Assembly (NCBI GenBank): GCA_016793635.1
Contig: JAEUMD010000008.1
Span: 368,779 to 432,778, forward strand
Direction of reading: 5' to 3'
Length of the DNA: 64,000 nucleotides
Origin: Hyphomicrobiaceae bacterium
GTDB lineage: Bacteria; Pseudomonadota; Alphaproteobacteria; Rhizobiales; Hyphomicrobiaceae
Below the pieces are notes generated by a model. That model had not been told where the DNA came from. It saw nothing but the letters and a program-made list of their open reading frames with translations, and searched no databases. Of this stretch, positions 1 through 9,414 are shown one piece after another; the stretch's first letter is position 1, and every line of letters starts with the position of its first letter. Made by a program: the position numbers and the translations under genes.

Positions 1-345
1 GTGTTGCGCGAGCAGCTCAACTCGCTCGGTTTCTCGATCCTGGAGGCAAGCAGTGGTGACGAAGCCGTTCGCCTGATCGAGCAGATCGACAACGTCAGCC
101 TGATCGTGTCCGACATCGTCATGCCGGGCGTCGGCGGCTTCGACGTGGCTCGCCGCGCCCGTTCGCTCAGGCAAGGCATTCCAATTGTCTTGCTAACGGG
201 CTTCTCTGTCGAAAGCCTTCCCGAGGAGCTTTCAAGCGTGCCGATCCTGATGAAGCCGTGGCAACGGAGCGAACTGCGCGCCGCCATCGCCCGCCTCATT
301 CCGCCCAGCGAACAGACAAGCGTCGAACGGACCGACACACCATGA
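1..345 (+). CDS. Receiver domain, 5'-truncated by the window edge
   Basis: C-terminal part of a CheY-like receiver domain, probably the end of a hybrid histidine kinase or a stand-alone regulator that begins left of the window. I see the phospho-acceptor Asp38 (S-D-I-V-M-P), the switch Thr66 (L-L-T-G-F) and the conserved Lys84 (L-M-K-P-W). The N-terminal acidic pair of the fold must lie upstream of position 1, so the GTG at position 1 is very likely not the start. The stop overlaps the ATG of the next response regulator (ATGA), so the two are translationally coupled and probably work in one phosphorelay. Confidence 0.8.
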   Translation: MLREQLNSLGFSILEASSGDEAVRLIEQIDNVSLIVSDIVMPGVGGFDVARRARSLRQGIPIVLLTGFSVESLPEELSSVPILMKPWQRSELRAAIARLIPPSEQTSVERTDTP

Positions 346-1061
346 GGAAGCGAATCTACGTGATCGACGACGAACCCGACATCCGCGCTCTCGTGCGCGG
401 GGCCCTGGAGGAGTTCGGCTTCGAGGTCCACACCTTCGCATCCGGCCGCGAGGCGCGGCAGTCGATCAGCCGCTCGCCGCCGGACCTGTGTATCGTCGAC
501 ATCGGGCTGCCGGACATGAACGGTCTGCATCTCGTGCGTGAACTCTGGGAGGATGTCCGGTTCGGTCTCATCGTTCTGACCGGGCGTGGCGGCATCTCCG
601 ATCGCGTGCTCGGGCTCGAGTTCGGCGCTGACGACTACATCGTCAAACCATTCGAGCCGCGCGAACTGGTCGCGCGCGTGTCGAGCGTCATACGCCGTCG
701 CGAGCAGCTTCTCGCAGCGTCCAGCGATCTCGGCCAGAAGCGCGCCCAATTCGGTGGCTGGACATTCGACATCGGCAATCTGACACTGAGCCACGCGGAC
801 GGACGCCAGGACAATCTCACGGCAGCGGAGGCCAACCTGCTGCTCAGCTTTGTCAAAGCGCCGAACCGCGTCCTGTCGCGCGATCAGCTACAGGACGGCG
901 ACCTTCGCGACGAACCGAACTACGAGCGCAGCATCGACGTGCGCATCTCACGCCTGCGCAAGAAAATCGAGGCGGACGCCCGCAGCCCGCAACTCATCAA
1001 GACGGTCTACGGGGCGGGCTACCTGCTGGCTGCGGATGTGCAATGGGAGCGGGCGCGCTGA
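342..1061 (+). CDS. OmpR/PhoB-type two-component response regulator
   Basis: A 239-residue DNA-binding response regulator. The receiver domain spans about residues 3–118 with acidic pair Asp9/Asp10, phospho-acceptor Asp53 (V-D-I-G-L-P-D), Thr80 and Lys102 (V-K-P-F-E-P). The C-terminal winged helix lies at about 145–235, with the R-S-I-D-V-R-I-S-R-L-R-K-K-I recognition-helix region and the family's closing G-A-G-Y. I chose the ATG at 342 because it makes an ATGA overlap with the preceding receiver gene and starts directly before the first beta strand; upstream in-frame codons read through that gene in another frame. Target genes are unknown. Confidence 0.93.
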   Translation: MRKRIYVIDDEPDIRALVRGALEEFGFEVHTFASGREARQSISRSPPDLCIVDIGLPDMNGLHLVRELWEDVRFGLIVLTGRGGISDRVLGLEFGADDYIVKPFEPRELVARVSSVIRRREQLLAASSDLGQKRAQFGGWTFDIGNLTLSHADGRQDNLTAAEANLLLSFVKAPNRVLSRDQLQDGDLRDEPNYERSIDVRISRLRKKIEADARSPQLIKTVYGAGYLLAADVQWERAR

Positions 1062-1279
1062 TCGGCAGGAGCGGAGCATCATGGCGCGGTGTTGCGTGCT
1101 GGCTGCGCGGATGCGTGCACCGAAAGTCGCACGACTCTTGGCGAAGAGCCGCAACAATCCATTCACAGTTGCGAGAACTTTGCGCAAGAGTGGCCGTCTA
1201 GTATGCGCTGCAAGACGACGGGCACGGATTCCGCGAGCAGACGGTGCGGGCCCCAAGGACGGCTCAAGGGAGGAACAAC

Positions 1280-2917
1280 ATGGTCGAACCGACGAACGCC
1301 AACCCTTACGCCCACGACCTCGACCGCAACCCCGCCAATTATGTCCCGCTCACTCCGCTCACCTACCTGGAGCGCTCGGCCGCCATCTGGCCCGACCGAA
1401 CCGCCATCATTCATGGTAACATCCGTCGGTCCTGGAGCGAAACAGCGGCGCGCTGCCGCCGTCTCGCCTCCGCGCTGGAGAAGCGCGGCTTCGGCAAGGG
1501 CGATACCATCGCGTTCATCGCCGCCAATACGCCAGAGTTGTTCGAAGCGCACTTCGCAATTCCGCTGATGGGCGGCGTACTCAACGCCATCAACACGCGC
1601 CTCGATGCCGAGGCCATCACGTTCATTCTGAGCCATGGCGAAAGCCGCATTGTGTTCGTCGATCGCGAGTTCTCCAGCGTCACCAAGTCTGCCATCGCTG
1701 CGCTCGGCCGCCCGATTACCGTCATCGACATCGACGACCCGCAGTATCATGGCGGCGAGCTGATCGGCGAAACGACCTACGAGGCGCTGCTCGCGACGGG
1801 CGTCCCCGACCACCCCTGGCGCATGCCGCAGGACGAGTGGGAGCCGATTGCGCTCAACTACACCTCCGGCACGACCGGAAATCCGAAAGGTGTCGTCTAT
1901 CACCACCGTGGCGCTTATCTCAACGCCGTGTCGAACGCGCTGTCGTGGAAACTCGGCGACACCACCGTGTACCTGTGGACACTGCCGATGTTCCACTGCA
2001 ACGGCTGGTGCTTCCCCTGGACCATGGCTGTTACGGCTGGCACCAGCGTTTGCCTGCGCGCCGTTCGCGTCGATGCGATTCTCGGAGCCATCCGCGATGA
2101 GAGGGTGACGAATTTCTGCGGCGCCCCGATCGTTCTCAACATGATCAACAACGCACCAGCGGATCTGCGCCAAGGCATCTCGCACCGAGTCAACGTGATG
2201 GTCGCAGGTGCCGCGCCGCCGGCCGCCGTGATCGCTGGGATGGAGCGCATGGGCTGGGAGGTAACGCATGTCTACGGCCTCACCGAATGCTACGGCCCGA
2301 CCATGCTCAATGTCTGGCACGACAAGTGGAGCGGCCTCGACATCGACGCCAAGGCCTCGATAAAGGCCCGCCAGGGCGTGCGCGGTCCGATGCTCGAGGC
2401 CGTGATGGTCGCCGATCCGGAAGACATGCAGCCGGTGCCGAAGGACGGCACGACGATCGGTGAGATCTTCATGCGCGGTAACAACCTCATGGCCGGCTAC
2501 CTCAAGAACCCGAAGGCGACCGCGGAAGCGTTCCACGGAGGTTGGTTCCACACCGGCGACCTCGCCGTCTGGCATGCTGACGGCTATTGCGAGATCAAGG
2601 ACCGCTCTAAGGACATCATCATTTCCGGTGGTGAGAACATTTCATCGATCGAGGTCGAGGAGGTTCTTTACAAGCATCCCGACGTTCTGGAGGCTGCCGT
2701 CGTCGCGCGGCCGGATGCCAAGTGGGGCGAGACCCCGTGTGCGTTCGTCACGCTCAAGGATGGCGCGCAGGCCAGCGATGCCGAGATCATAGCCTACTGC
2801 AAGCAGCACATGGCCGGCTTCAAGACGCCGAAAACAGTGGTCTTCGGTCCACTGCCGAAGACATCGACCGGCAAGACGCAGAAGTTCATTCTTCGCGAGC
2901 GAGCGCGCAACCTCTGA
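1280..2917 (+). CDS. AMP-forming acyl-CoA ligase (medium/long-chain or DmdB-like)
   Basis: A 545-residue ANL-superfamily enzyme that activates a carboxylic acid to its acyl-CoA via an acyl-adenylate. The phosphate-binding loop is at residues 194–205 (Y-T-S-G-T-T-G-N-P-K-G), an adenine-binding Y-G-L-T-E-C is mid-protein, T-G-D-L lies in the hinge approach, and the C-terminal catalytic Lys532 sits in P-K-T-S-T-G-K. The ATG at 1280 has a good GGAGG-type ribosome site seven bases upstream; an in-frame start at 1244 lacks one. It precedes etfBA and an acyl-CoA dehydrogenase of the DmdC-like size, so a role at the entry of acyl-CoA oxidation is likely. Substrate cannot be told from sequence; 3-methylmercaptopropionate is one possibility. 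Confidence 0.9.
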   Translation: MVEPTNANPYAHDLDRNPANYVPLTPLTYLERSAAIWPDRTAIIHGNIRRSWSETAARCRRLASALEKRGFGKGDTIAFIAANTPELFEAHFAIPLMGGVLNAINTRLDAEAITFILSHGESRIVFVDREFSSVTKSAIAALGRPITVIDIDDPQYHGGELIGETTYEALLATGVPDHPWRMPQDEWEPIALNYTSGTTGNPKGVVYHHRGAYLNAVSNALSWKLGDTTVYLWTLPMFHCNGWCFPWTMAVTAGTSVCLRAVRVDAILGAIRDERVTNFCGAPIVLNMINNAPADLRQGISHRVNVMVAGAAPPAAVIAGMERMGWEVTHVYGLTECYGPTMLNVWHDKWSGLDIDAKASIKARQGVRGPMLEAVMVADPEDMQPVPKDGTTIGEIFMRGNNLMAGYLKNPKATAEAFHGGWFHTGDLAVWHADGYCEIKDRSKDIIISGGENISSIEVEEVLYKHPDVLEAAVVARPDAKWGETPCAFVTLKDGAQASDAEIIAYCKQHMAGFKTPKTVVFGPLPKTSTGKTQKFILRERARNL

Positions 2918-3043
2918 GCGCGATCAGGATAGCAGAATACCGGCAAAGCAACTCGTCAGTCGTGCGCAGAAGGCGCTTCTCACGCGCCCCCAGCATCGCG
3001 GCGGGGCAGCCCACGTGCGCGCATCGAAAAGGCTCAGGGCACC

Positions 3044-3799
3044 ATGAAAATTCTGGTCAGCGTCAAACGGGTCGTCGACTACAACGTCAAGATTCGCGTC
3101 AAGGCCGATGGCACCGGCATCGAGCTCGCCAATGCCAAGATGTCGATGAATCCGTTCGACGAGATCGCCGTCGAGGAGGCCGTGCGCCTCAAGGAGAAAC
3201 ATGCCGGAACCGAAGTCGTGGTCGTATCCGTCGGTCCCTCCAAGGCGCAAGACGTCATCCGCACCGCTCTCGCCATCGGCGCTGATCGCGGAATTCTCGT
3301 CGAGACGCCGGAAGGCGCGACGGTCGAGCCGCTCGCCGTCGCCAAGATCCTGAAAGCAATCGTCGCGCAGGAGAAGCCCGACCTCGTCATCCTTGGCAAA
3401 CAGGCGATCGATGACGACTGCAACCAGACCGGCCAAATGCTTGCGGCGTTGCTGGGATGGGGTCAGGGAACATTCGCCTCGAAGCTCGGCCTCGGAGATG
3501 GCTCCATATCCGTCACGCGCGAGATCGACGGCGGGCTCGAAACCATCCGCCTGAAGTTACCCGCGATCGTCACCACCGATCTTCGCCTCAACGAGCCGCG
3601 CTACCCGGCGCTTCCGAACATCATGAAGGCGAAAAAGAAGCCGCTCGAGATCAAGGCACCCGTGGAACTCGGCGTCGAGGTTGCTCCGCGATTGCAGATC
3701 CTCGGAACATACGAGCCGAAGAAGCGCGAAGCCGGTATCAAGGTCGAGAACGTCGGTGCACTGGTCGCCAAGCTGAAGACCGAAGCGGGAGTGATCTAA
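3044..3799 (+). CDS. etfB: Electron transfer flavoprotein subunit beta
   Basis: A 251-residue EtfB. It starts with the typical [13 protein letters not shown] strand and carries the AMP-binding region D-D-D-C-N-Q-T-G-Q and the family signature around residues 155–205 ([16 protein letters not shown]). With EtfA it forms the soluble heterodimer that takes electrons from acyl-CoA dehydrogenases and passes them to ETF-ubiquinone oxidoreductase. Its stop is separated from the etfA ATG by one base, so the two are surely co-translated. The 126 bases upstream may hold the operon promoter, but I see no convincing boxes. Confidence 0.97.
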   Translation: MKILVSVKRVVDYNVKIRVKADGTGIELANAKMSMNPFDEIAVEEAVRLKEKHAGTEVVVVSVGPSKAQDVIRTALAIGADRGILVETPEGATVEPLAVAKILKAIVAQEKPDLVILGKQAIDDDCNQTGQMLAALLGWGQGTFASKLGLGDGSISVTREIDGGLETIRLKLPAIVTTDLRLNEPRYPALPNIMKAKKKPLEIKAPVELGVEVAPRLQILGTYEPKKREAGIKVENVGALVAKLKTEAGVI

Positions 3800-3800
3800 G

Positions 3801-4739
3801 ATGGCCATTCTCGTACTCGCCGAGCACGACAACACGAACCTCAACGCCGCGACCGCGAAGGCCGTCACCGCAGCGACGGCCATGGGTAGCGAAGTCCACG
3901 TCCTCGTCGCAGGCCAAAGCGCGCGGCCGGTTGCCGCTCAGGCGGCTCGCATCGAAGGCGTCGCCCGTGTTCTGCTGGCCGATAGCGCCCACCTGGGGCA
4001 CGCACCGGCAGAGGACGTCGCCACGCTGCTCCACGGTTTGATGTCCGGATACGACGCTCTGCTCGCGCCGGCCACCGCGTCGGGCAAGAACATCCTGCCG
4101 CGCGTCGCAGCCCTGCTCGACGTCATGCAAGTCTCAGATATTACCGCGGTCAAATCGGCCGATACCTTCGAACGCCCGATCTACGCCGGGAATGCCATCC
4201 AAACCGTGAAGGCACCTGAAGCGAAGAAAGTCGTCACCGTGCGGACCGCGGCGTTCTCCGCGGCGGGCGACGGCGGCCAGGCGACGATCGAGACGATCTC
4301 CGCACCCGCCCCCTCGGGACTTTCCGCATTCGAGAACGCTACTCTTACCAAGTCGGACCGGCCTGATCTCACTTCCGCACGCATCATCATCTCCGGCGGC
4401 CGCGGCCTTCAATCCGGTGAAAATTTCCGCACCTTGATCGAACCCGTCGCCGACAAGCTCGGTGCGGCCATCGGCGCATCGCGCGCCGCCGTCGATGCCG
4501 GTTTTGTTCCCAACGACATGCAGGTCGGCCAAACCGGCAAAGTGGTCGCCCCTGAACTCTATATTGCCGTCGGCATCTCTGGTGCCATCCAGCATCTCGC
4601 TGGCATGAAGGACTCGAAGGTCATCGTCGCCATCAACAAGGACGAAGAGGCGCCGATCTTCCAGGTCGCCGACTATGGCCTCGTCGCCGATCTCTTCCAG
4701 GTCCTCCCAGAACTTGCAGCGGAACTCGACAAGAGCTGA
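3801..4739 (+). CDS. etfA: Electron transfer flavoprotein subunit alpha
   Basis: A 312-residue EtfA of normal length. The N-terminal half is the ETF alpha/beta fold; the C-terminal FAD-binding half shows [27 protein letters not shown] and I-G-I-S-G-A-I-Q-H-type motifs, and ends with the D-Y-G-L-V-A-D-L-F segment. It holds the redox FAD of the ETF dimer. It lies one base after etfB and 89 bases before an acyl-CoA dehydrogenase, one of its expected electron donors. Confidence 0.97.
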   Translation: MAILVLAEHDNTNLNAATAKAVTAATAMGSEVHVLVAGQSARPVAAQAARIEGVARVLLADSAHLGHAPAEDVATLLHGLMSGYDALLAPATASGKNILPRVAALLDVMQVSDITAVKSADTFERPIYAGNAIQTVKAPEAKKVVTVRTAAFSAAGDGGQATIETISAPAPSGLSAFENATLTKSDRPDLTSARIIISGGRGLQSGENFRTLIEPVADKLGAAIGASRAAVDAGFVPNDMQVGQTGKVVAPELYIAVGISGAIQHLAGMKDSKVIVAINKDEEAPIFQVADYGLVADLFQVLPELAAELDKS

Positions 4740-4828
4740 GCTGGACAAATTCCAGCAAGCCCGACGCACGACACCGCTCTCCAAACGCAGATGCCTCCGT
4801 TGAGACAACGCCAACCCGGATAGCTCCC

Positions 4829-6607
4829 ATGACCTACGCCGTTCCCCTCCGCGACATCAGGCTCACGCTCGACAGCGTCGGTCTCGCCGGCATCACGGCA
4901 CTGCCGGGATTCGAGGAAACCGAGCCTGATCTCGTCGAGAGCATTTTGGGCGAAGCTGCGAAAGTCGCCGAAAATACGCTCGCTCCGCTGAACCGCGTCG
5001 GCGACACCAACGGCGCTCGCATGGCCGATGGAAAGGTCGTCGTTTCCCCCGGCTGGACTGAAGCCTGGCAAAGCCTCGTCGAGGGGGGCTGGAACGGTGT
5101 CTCCGCATCGGCCGAGAGCGGCGGCATGGGTTTGCCCGAGTTGCTCGGCTTTGCAATCTCGGAAATGTGGCAGTCGGCCAACATGGCGTTCGCGCTCTGC
5201 CCGATGCTCACGCAAGGAGCCGTCAACGCCGTGCGCGTCTATGGCAGCGAGAGCCTGCGCACGCGCTACCTTCCCCGCATGGTGTCGGGAGAGTGGACCG
5301 GCACGATGAACCTGACGGAGCCCCAGGCGGGCTCCGACCTTGCCGCGGTCCGTACGCGCGCCGTCCCCGAAGGCAATCACTATCGCATCAGCGGGCAGAA
5401 GATTTTCATCACCTATGGCGACCACGAGATGACGGACAACATCGTCCATCTCGTTCTTGCCCGCATACCCGATGCGCCCCCCGGCGTGAAGGGCCTCTCG
5501 CTGTTCTTAGTGCCGAAGCGGCTGCTCGAGGCGGATGGAAGTCCGGGAGCCATGAACGACGTCGCGTGCGCTTCTCTCGAGCATAAGCTCGGCATTCACG
5601 GCAGCCCCACCGCCGTCCTCGTTTTCGGCGAGCAGGGCGGTGCGTGGGGCGAGCTGGTCGGCGAGCCCAATCGCGGTCTCGAATACATGTTCGCGATGAT
5701 GAATCACGCGCGCCTCAACGTCGGCCTGCAAGGTCTGGCGATTGGTGAACGCGCCTATCAGCAGGCCGTCGCCTATGCGCGCGAACGGGTGCAGGGAAAG
5801 CCCATCGGCCATACCGGCGACGCCAAAGCCGGCATCATCGGCCACCCCGAAGTGCGCCGCACGCTTGCCAGCATGAAGGCGCGGATCGAGGCGATGCGCG
5901 GGCTACTTTACGAGGTGGCCGCCGCGCACGACATCGCTCACGTCCATCCGGATGAAGCCGTTCGCTCCGCCGCACAACGCAAGGTCGATCTGCTGACGCC
6001 CATAGCCAAGGGATGGTGCACGGAGACCGGCAACGCCATCGCTTCGGAGGGCCTTCAGGTTCATGGCGGCATGGGCTACGTGGAAGAGACAGGCGCTGCG
6101 CAGCATTTCCGCGACGCGCGCATCACGACGATCTACGAAGGCACGACCGCGATACAGGCCAACGATCTCGTCGGCCGCAAACTCATTCGCGACAACGGCC
6201 GAGCGATGATGGAGTACCTCGACACGGTTGCCGCGGCAGGAACCGAGCTGGCAGCCGACGAACTGCTTTCCGGCATCGGCCAGGGACTGGTCGTTGCAGC
6301 GCGCCAGGTCCGGGAAGCTGTCGCATGGATCCTCGATGCCGCCAAGCGCGATGCGAGGCTACCGTACGTCGCCGCGGTGCCCCTGCTCAATCTCATGGGA
6401 CTTCTCGCGGGCGCTCACGCCATCGCGCGGACGGCACGCGCCGCGCGCGCCTTCGTTCCCGCGAATGACGAGGACGGATACTACGCCGCACGCATCGCTC
6501 TGGCGCGGCTCTACGTCGAGCACATTCTGCCCCAGGCCGCTGGCCACTGGGCCGCGATCCGTTTCGGCAGCGAAGCGGTGCTCGACGTACCCGAAGCGCA
6601 CCTCTGA
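4829..6607 (+). CDS. Acyl-CoA dehydrogenase with extended C-terminus (DmdC-like)
   Basis: A 592-residue flavin-dependent acyl-CoA dehydrogenase, longer than the ~380-residue short-chain type and matching the long subgroup that includes DmdC (3-methylmercaptopropionyl-CoA dehydrogenase). Visible family signatures are [11 protein letters not shown] in the FAD/substrate region, the Q-V-H-G-G-M-G-Y segment, and I-Y-E-G-T-T-A-I-Q near the active site, where the Glu is the usual catalytic base. It oxidises acyl-CoA to enoyl-CoA and hands electrons to the ETF encoded just upstream. The ETF-QO gene begins 17 bases downstream, giving a continuous oxidation module. Chain-length preference is not readable. 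Confidence 0.92.
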   Translation: MTYAVPLRDIRLTLDSVGLAGITALPGFEETEPDLVESILGEAAKVAENTLAPLNRVGDTNGARMADGKVVVSPGWTEAWQSLVEGGWNGVSASAESGGMGLPELLGFAISEMWQSANMAFALCPMLTQGAVNAVRVYGSESLRTRYLPRMVSGEWTGTMNLTEPQAGSDLAAVRTRAVPEGNHYRISGQKIFITYGDHEMTDNIVHLVLARIPDAPPGVKGLSLFLVPKRLLEADGSPGAMNDVACASLEHKLGIHGSPTAVLVFGEQGGAWGELVGEPNRGLEYMFAMMNHARLNVGLQGLAIGERAYQQAVAYARERVQGKPIGHTGDAKAGIIGHPEVRRTLASMKARIEAMRGLLYEVAAAHDIAHVHPDEAVRSAAQRKVDLLTPIAKGWCTETGNAIASEGLQVHGGMGYVEETGAAQHFRDARITTIYEGTTAIQANDLVGRKLIRDNGRAMMEYLDTVAAAGTELAADELLSGIGQGLVVAARQVREAVAWILDAAKRDARLPYVAAVPLLNLMGLLAGAHAIARTARAARAFVPANDEDGYYAARIALARLYVEHILPQAAGHWAAIRFGSEAVLDVPEAHL

Positions 6608-6624
6608 AACGGGAGCTCTCGCCG

Positions 6625-8310
6625 ATGAACGCCGCCGCGCCGCTTGAGCTGCCCCCGCGCGAGGGCATGGAGTTCGATGTGGTGATCGTCGGCGCGGGTC
6701 CGGCCGGGCTTGCCGCCGCCATCCGCCTCAAGCAGCTTGCACAGGAAGCCGGTAGCGAGATCTCCGTCGTCGTGCTCGAGAAGGGCTCGGAAGTTGGCGC
6801 CCACATTCTGTCTGGCGCGGTCATCGACCCCGCGGGCCTCGATGCGCTGCTGCCGCGTTGGCGCGAAGACGGCGCGCCGCTCTCCACGAAAGTCGAGCGT
6901 GATGTCTTCCTCTTTCTCGGTCCGGCTGGAGCGCTGCGCCTGCCCAACTCATTGATGCCGCCGCTGATGAGCAATCACGGCAACTATATCGGCAGCCTCG
7001 GCAGCCTCGTGCGCTGGCTCGGCGAAAAGGCCGCCGCGCTCGGAGTCGAGATCTACCCCGGTTTCGCCGCAAGCGAATTGCTCCGCGACAAACGTGGCAG
7101 CGTCGTCGGTGTTGCCACGGGCGACATGGGCATCACGCGCGACGGCACGCCCGGCTCGGGCTTCGTCCGCGGCATGGAGCTCCGCGGCAAGTACACGTTG
7201 CTCGGCGAAGGTGCGCGGGGCTCACTCTCGAAGCACGCTATCGCCGGCTTCGGCCTCGCGGACGGCCGCGAACCGCAAAAATACGGCATCGGCATCAAAG
7301 AGCTTTGGGAGGTCCGAAGCGACCGCCACCGGCCGGGTCTCGTCCAGCACTCGTTCGGCTGGCCACTCGACAACCGCACGGGCGGCGGCTCCTTTCTCTA
7401 CCACTACGGCGAGAACCTCGTTTCCGTTGGCTTCGTGGTCCATCTCAACTATGCGAATCCTCACCTGTCGCCGTTCGACGAGTTTCAGCGCTTCAAAACG
7501 CATCCCGACATCCGCGATACATTCGAAGGCGGGCGACGCATCGCCTATGGCGCCCGTGCCCTCACCGAGGGCGGCTGGCAGTCGATCCCGAAGCTCGCAT
7601 TCCCCGGCGGCGCGCTCATCGGCTGCGCGGCCGGCTTCATGAACGTTCCACGCATCAAGGGCAGCCATAATGCCATTCTCTCGGGCATGGCCGCCGCCGA
7701 GGCAGCATTCGCCGCCATCGCCGGCGGACGCGCGCACGACGAGCTTTACGACTATGAAACCGCGGTGCGGTCGGGACCAATCGGACGCGATCTGCGGCGC
7801 GTACGCAATGTGAAGCCATTGTGGTCTCGCTTCGGCACGGCACTCGGCGTCGCGCTCGGTGGTATCGACATGTGGCTCAATACGATCATTCCGGGCAGGG
7901 GGCTGGGCTACACGCTGCGTCACGGCAAGCCGGATCATGCGTCTCTCAAGGAAGCGAGCGCCGCCAAGCCGATCTCCTACCCTCGGCCCGATGGTGTCCT
8001 GACCTTCGACCGGCTCACCAGCGTTTCGTTCTCCGCCACCAATCACGAGGAAGATCAGCCGGTCCACCTGCAGCTTGCCGATCCGAGCCTGCCTGTCGCA
8101 TCGAACTTGCCGAACTACGACGAACCGGCACAGCGCTATTGTCCGGCGGGTGTCTATGAGATCGTCCGAGATCAAAGCGGCTCTGCGCGGCTGCAAATCA
8201 ACGCGCAGAACTGCCTGCACTGCAAGACGTGTGACATCAAGGACCCGGAGCAGAACATCACATGGGTCTGCCCGCAGGGTGGCGAGGGACCTAATTATGC
8301 CGAGATGTAG
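6625..8310 (+). CDS. Electron transfer flavoprotein-ubiquinone oxidoreductase
   Basis: A 561-residue ETF-QO, the membrane-associated enzyme that moves electrons from reduced ETF to ubiquinone. The N-terminus has the Rossmann FAD motif V-I-V-G-A-G-P-A-G-L-A-A-A (about residues 16–28) followed by E-V-G-A-H-I-L-S-G-A typical of the family. The C-terminus carries the 4Fe-4S cluster site with Cys residues in N-C-L-H-C-K-T-C-D-I-K-D-P and a fourth in W-V-C-P-Q-G-G-E-G-P-N-Y. It is the last gene of the ligase–etfBA–dehydrogenase block. A 12-bp palindrome (TAGAGCGCTCTA, 8308–8319) covers its stop codon; I assign no function to it. Confidence 0.96.
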   Translation: MNAAAPLELPPREGMEFDVVIVGAGPAGLAAAIRLKQLAQEAGSEISVVVLEKGSEVGAHILSGAVIDPAGLDALLPRWREDGAPLSTKVERDVFLFLGPAGALRLPNSLMPPLMSNHGNYIGSLGSLVRWLGEKAAALGVEIYPGFAASELLRDKRGSVVGVATGDMGITRDGTPGSGFVRGMELRGKYTLLGEGARGSLSKHAIAGFGLADGREPQKYGIGIKELWEVRSDRHRPGLVQHSFGWPLDNRTGGGSFLYHYGENLVSVGFVVHLNYANPHLSPFDEFQRFKTHPDIRDTFEGGRRIAYGARALTEGGWQSIPKLAFPGGALIGCAAGFMNVPRIKGSHNAILSGMAAAEAAFAAIAGGRAHDELYDYETAVRSGPIGRDLRRVRNVKPLWSRFGTALGVALGGIDMWLNTIIPGRGLGYTLRHGKPDHASLKEASAAKPISYPRPDGVLTFDRLTSVSFSATNHEEDQPVHLQLADPSLPVASNLPNYDEPAQRYCPAGVYEIVRDQSGSARLQINAQNCLHCKTCDIKDPEQNITWVCPQGGEGPNYAEM

Positions 8311-8518
8311 AGCGCTCTAATCCGGCTAGGCCGTTCGCTCTTTCGCCCTCGACGGCTGATGGCGAATCTCGCCACGAGCAAACGGCAAGAGAAAATTGGA
8401 ACTGGCCGCCGCGCGAGCCGATTTTCGCTGGCCCTCGGCTTGAAAGTTAAAGCCCCTTAACCGACAACGCGCTCGATCTGCGCCAAGCTCCCGATGCGAT
8501 TCGGAGAGGGGCCAACCG

Positions 8519-9340
8519 ATGCGATGTCACTACCTCAGCGACCTGCATCTCGAAGCGCAGGACTTCACGTCGCCGTTGCCCGGAGGCGATGTCCTGATCC
8601 TCGCAGGTGATCTGTGCCACGCCAGGTGTCTCGATCCCGCGCGTGCCGACCGATACTGTTCCGCGCAGCGGGACCGCACGCTGCGCTTCGTCGACGAGGC
8701 TCTCGGCAAGTTCGCGCACGTGCTCCTCGTCGCTGGCAACCACGAACACTACGACGGCATTTTCGACGACACCGTTGCCACGCTGCTCCGGCATTTGCCC
8801 GGCGTGACGGTTCTGGACGGCGACGTGACCGAGATCGGCGGCGTTCGCTTCTTCGGCACGACGTTATGGTGCGACTTCGGCGGGCTGAGCGACGTCGAGA
8901 TCACCGCGATCCGCAAAGGCATGGGCGAATATTTCTTCGTCAAGATGCGACCGGATGGCGCAAACGGTGCCGGTGGGCCGCTGGTCCGGCTCACACCTGC
9001 CGCCACACATCGAGCCCATCGGTCTGCGTGGGCGCGCTTGCGCGAGGCGGTCACAATGGAACCGCGCCGCCCCACGGTTGTCGTCACCCATCACGCACCG
9101 AGCGGCCTCGGTCTCAATCCACGCTTCACGAACAGCCCGCTCAACGCCGCCTACGCGAGCAATCTCGACGACGAGATTGCCGCGTTCGCCAACGTCCCGG
9201 TCTGGATTCACGGGCACACGCACATCGCGAGAACATACCGCATCGCAGACACCATCGTGCGTTCGAACGCACTCGGCTTCGCGAGCAAGGGGGCGGCCGC
9301 GCCAGGCTTCTCGACAGGAGCGCATTTCGAGATGAGCTGA
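8519..9340 (+). CDS. Calcineurin-like metallophosphoesterase
   Basis: A 273-residue cytoplasmic metallophosphoesterase with all five dimetal-site blocks in order: S-D-L-H-L-E at the N-terminus, A-G-D-L-C-H, A-G-N-H-E-H-Y, V-T-H-H-A-P-S and H-G-H-T-H near the C-terminus. Phosphate esters are hydrolysed with two metal ions, but the substrate (nucleotide, phosphodiester or protein) is not evident. The 208-base upstream gap and the lack of a same-strand neighbour suggest it is transcribed alone. The following gene is convergent. Confidence 0.88.
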   Translation: MRCHYLSDLHLEAQDFTSPLPGGDVLILAGDLCHARCLDPARADRYCSAQRDRTLRFVDEALGKFAHVLLVAGNHEHYDGIFDDTVATLLRHLPGVTVLDGDVTEIGGVRFFGTTLWCDFGGLSDVEITAIRKGMGEYFFVKMRPDGANGAGGPLVRLTPAATHRAHRSAWARLREAVTMEPRRPTVVVTHHAPSGLGLNPRFTNSPLNAAYASNLDDEIAAFANVPVWIHGHTHIARTYRIADTIVRSNALGFASKGAAAPGFSTGAHFEMS

Positions 9341-9414
9341 AACCGCGGCCGAAGCTGTCGTAGGATCATCGGTGCCGATGATGCCACCGGCTCGGAGCGA
9401 TCGCACCGCCCAAC

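Noticed and set aside
1163-2575. Long open frame on the minus strand opposite the acyl-CoA ligase
   Set aside because: It mirrors a well-supported gene in high-GC DNA, has no motif, and its translation is Arg/His/Asp-rich as expected for an antisense shadow.
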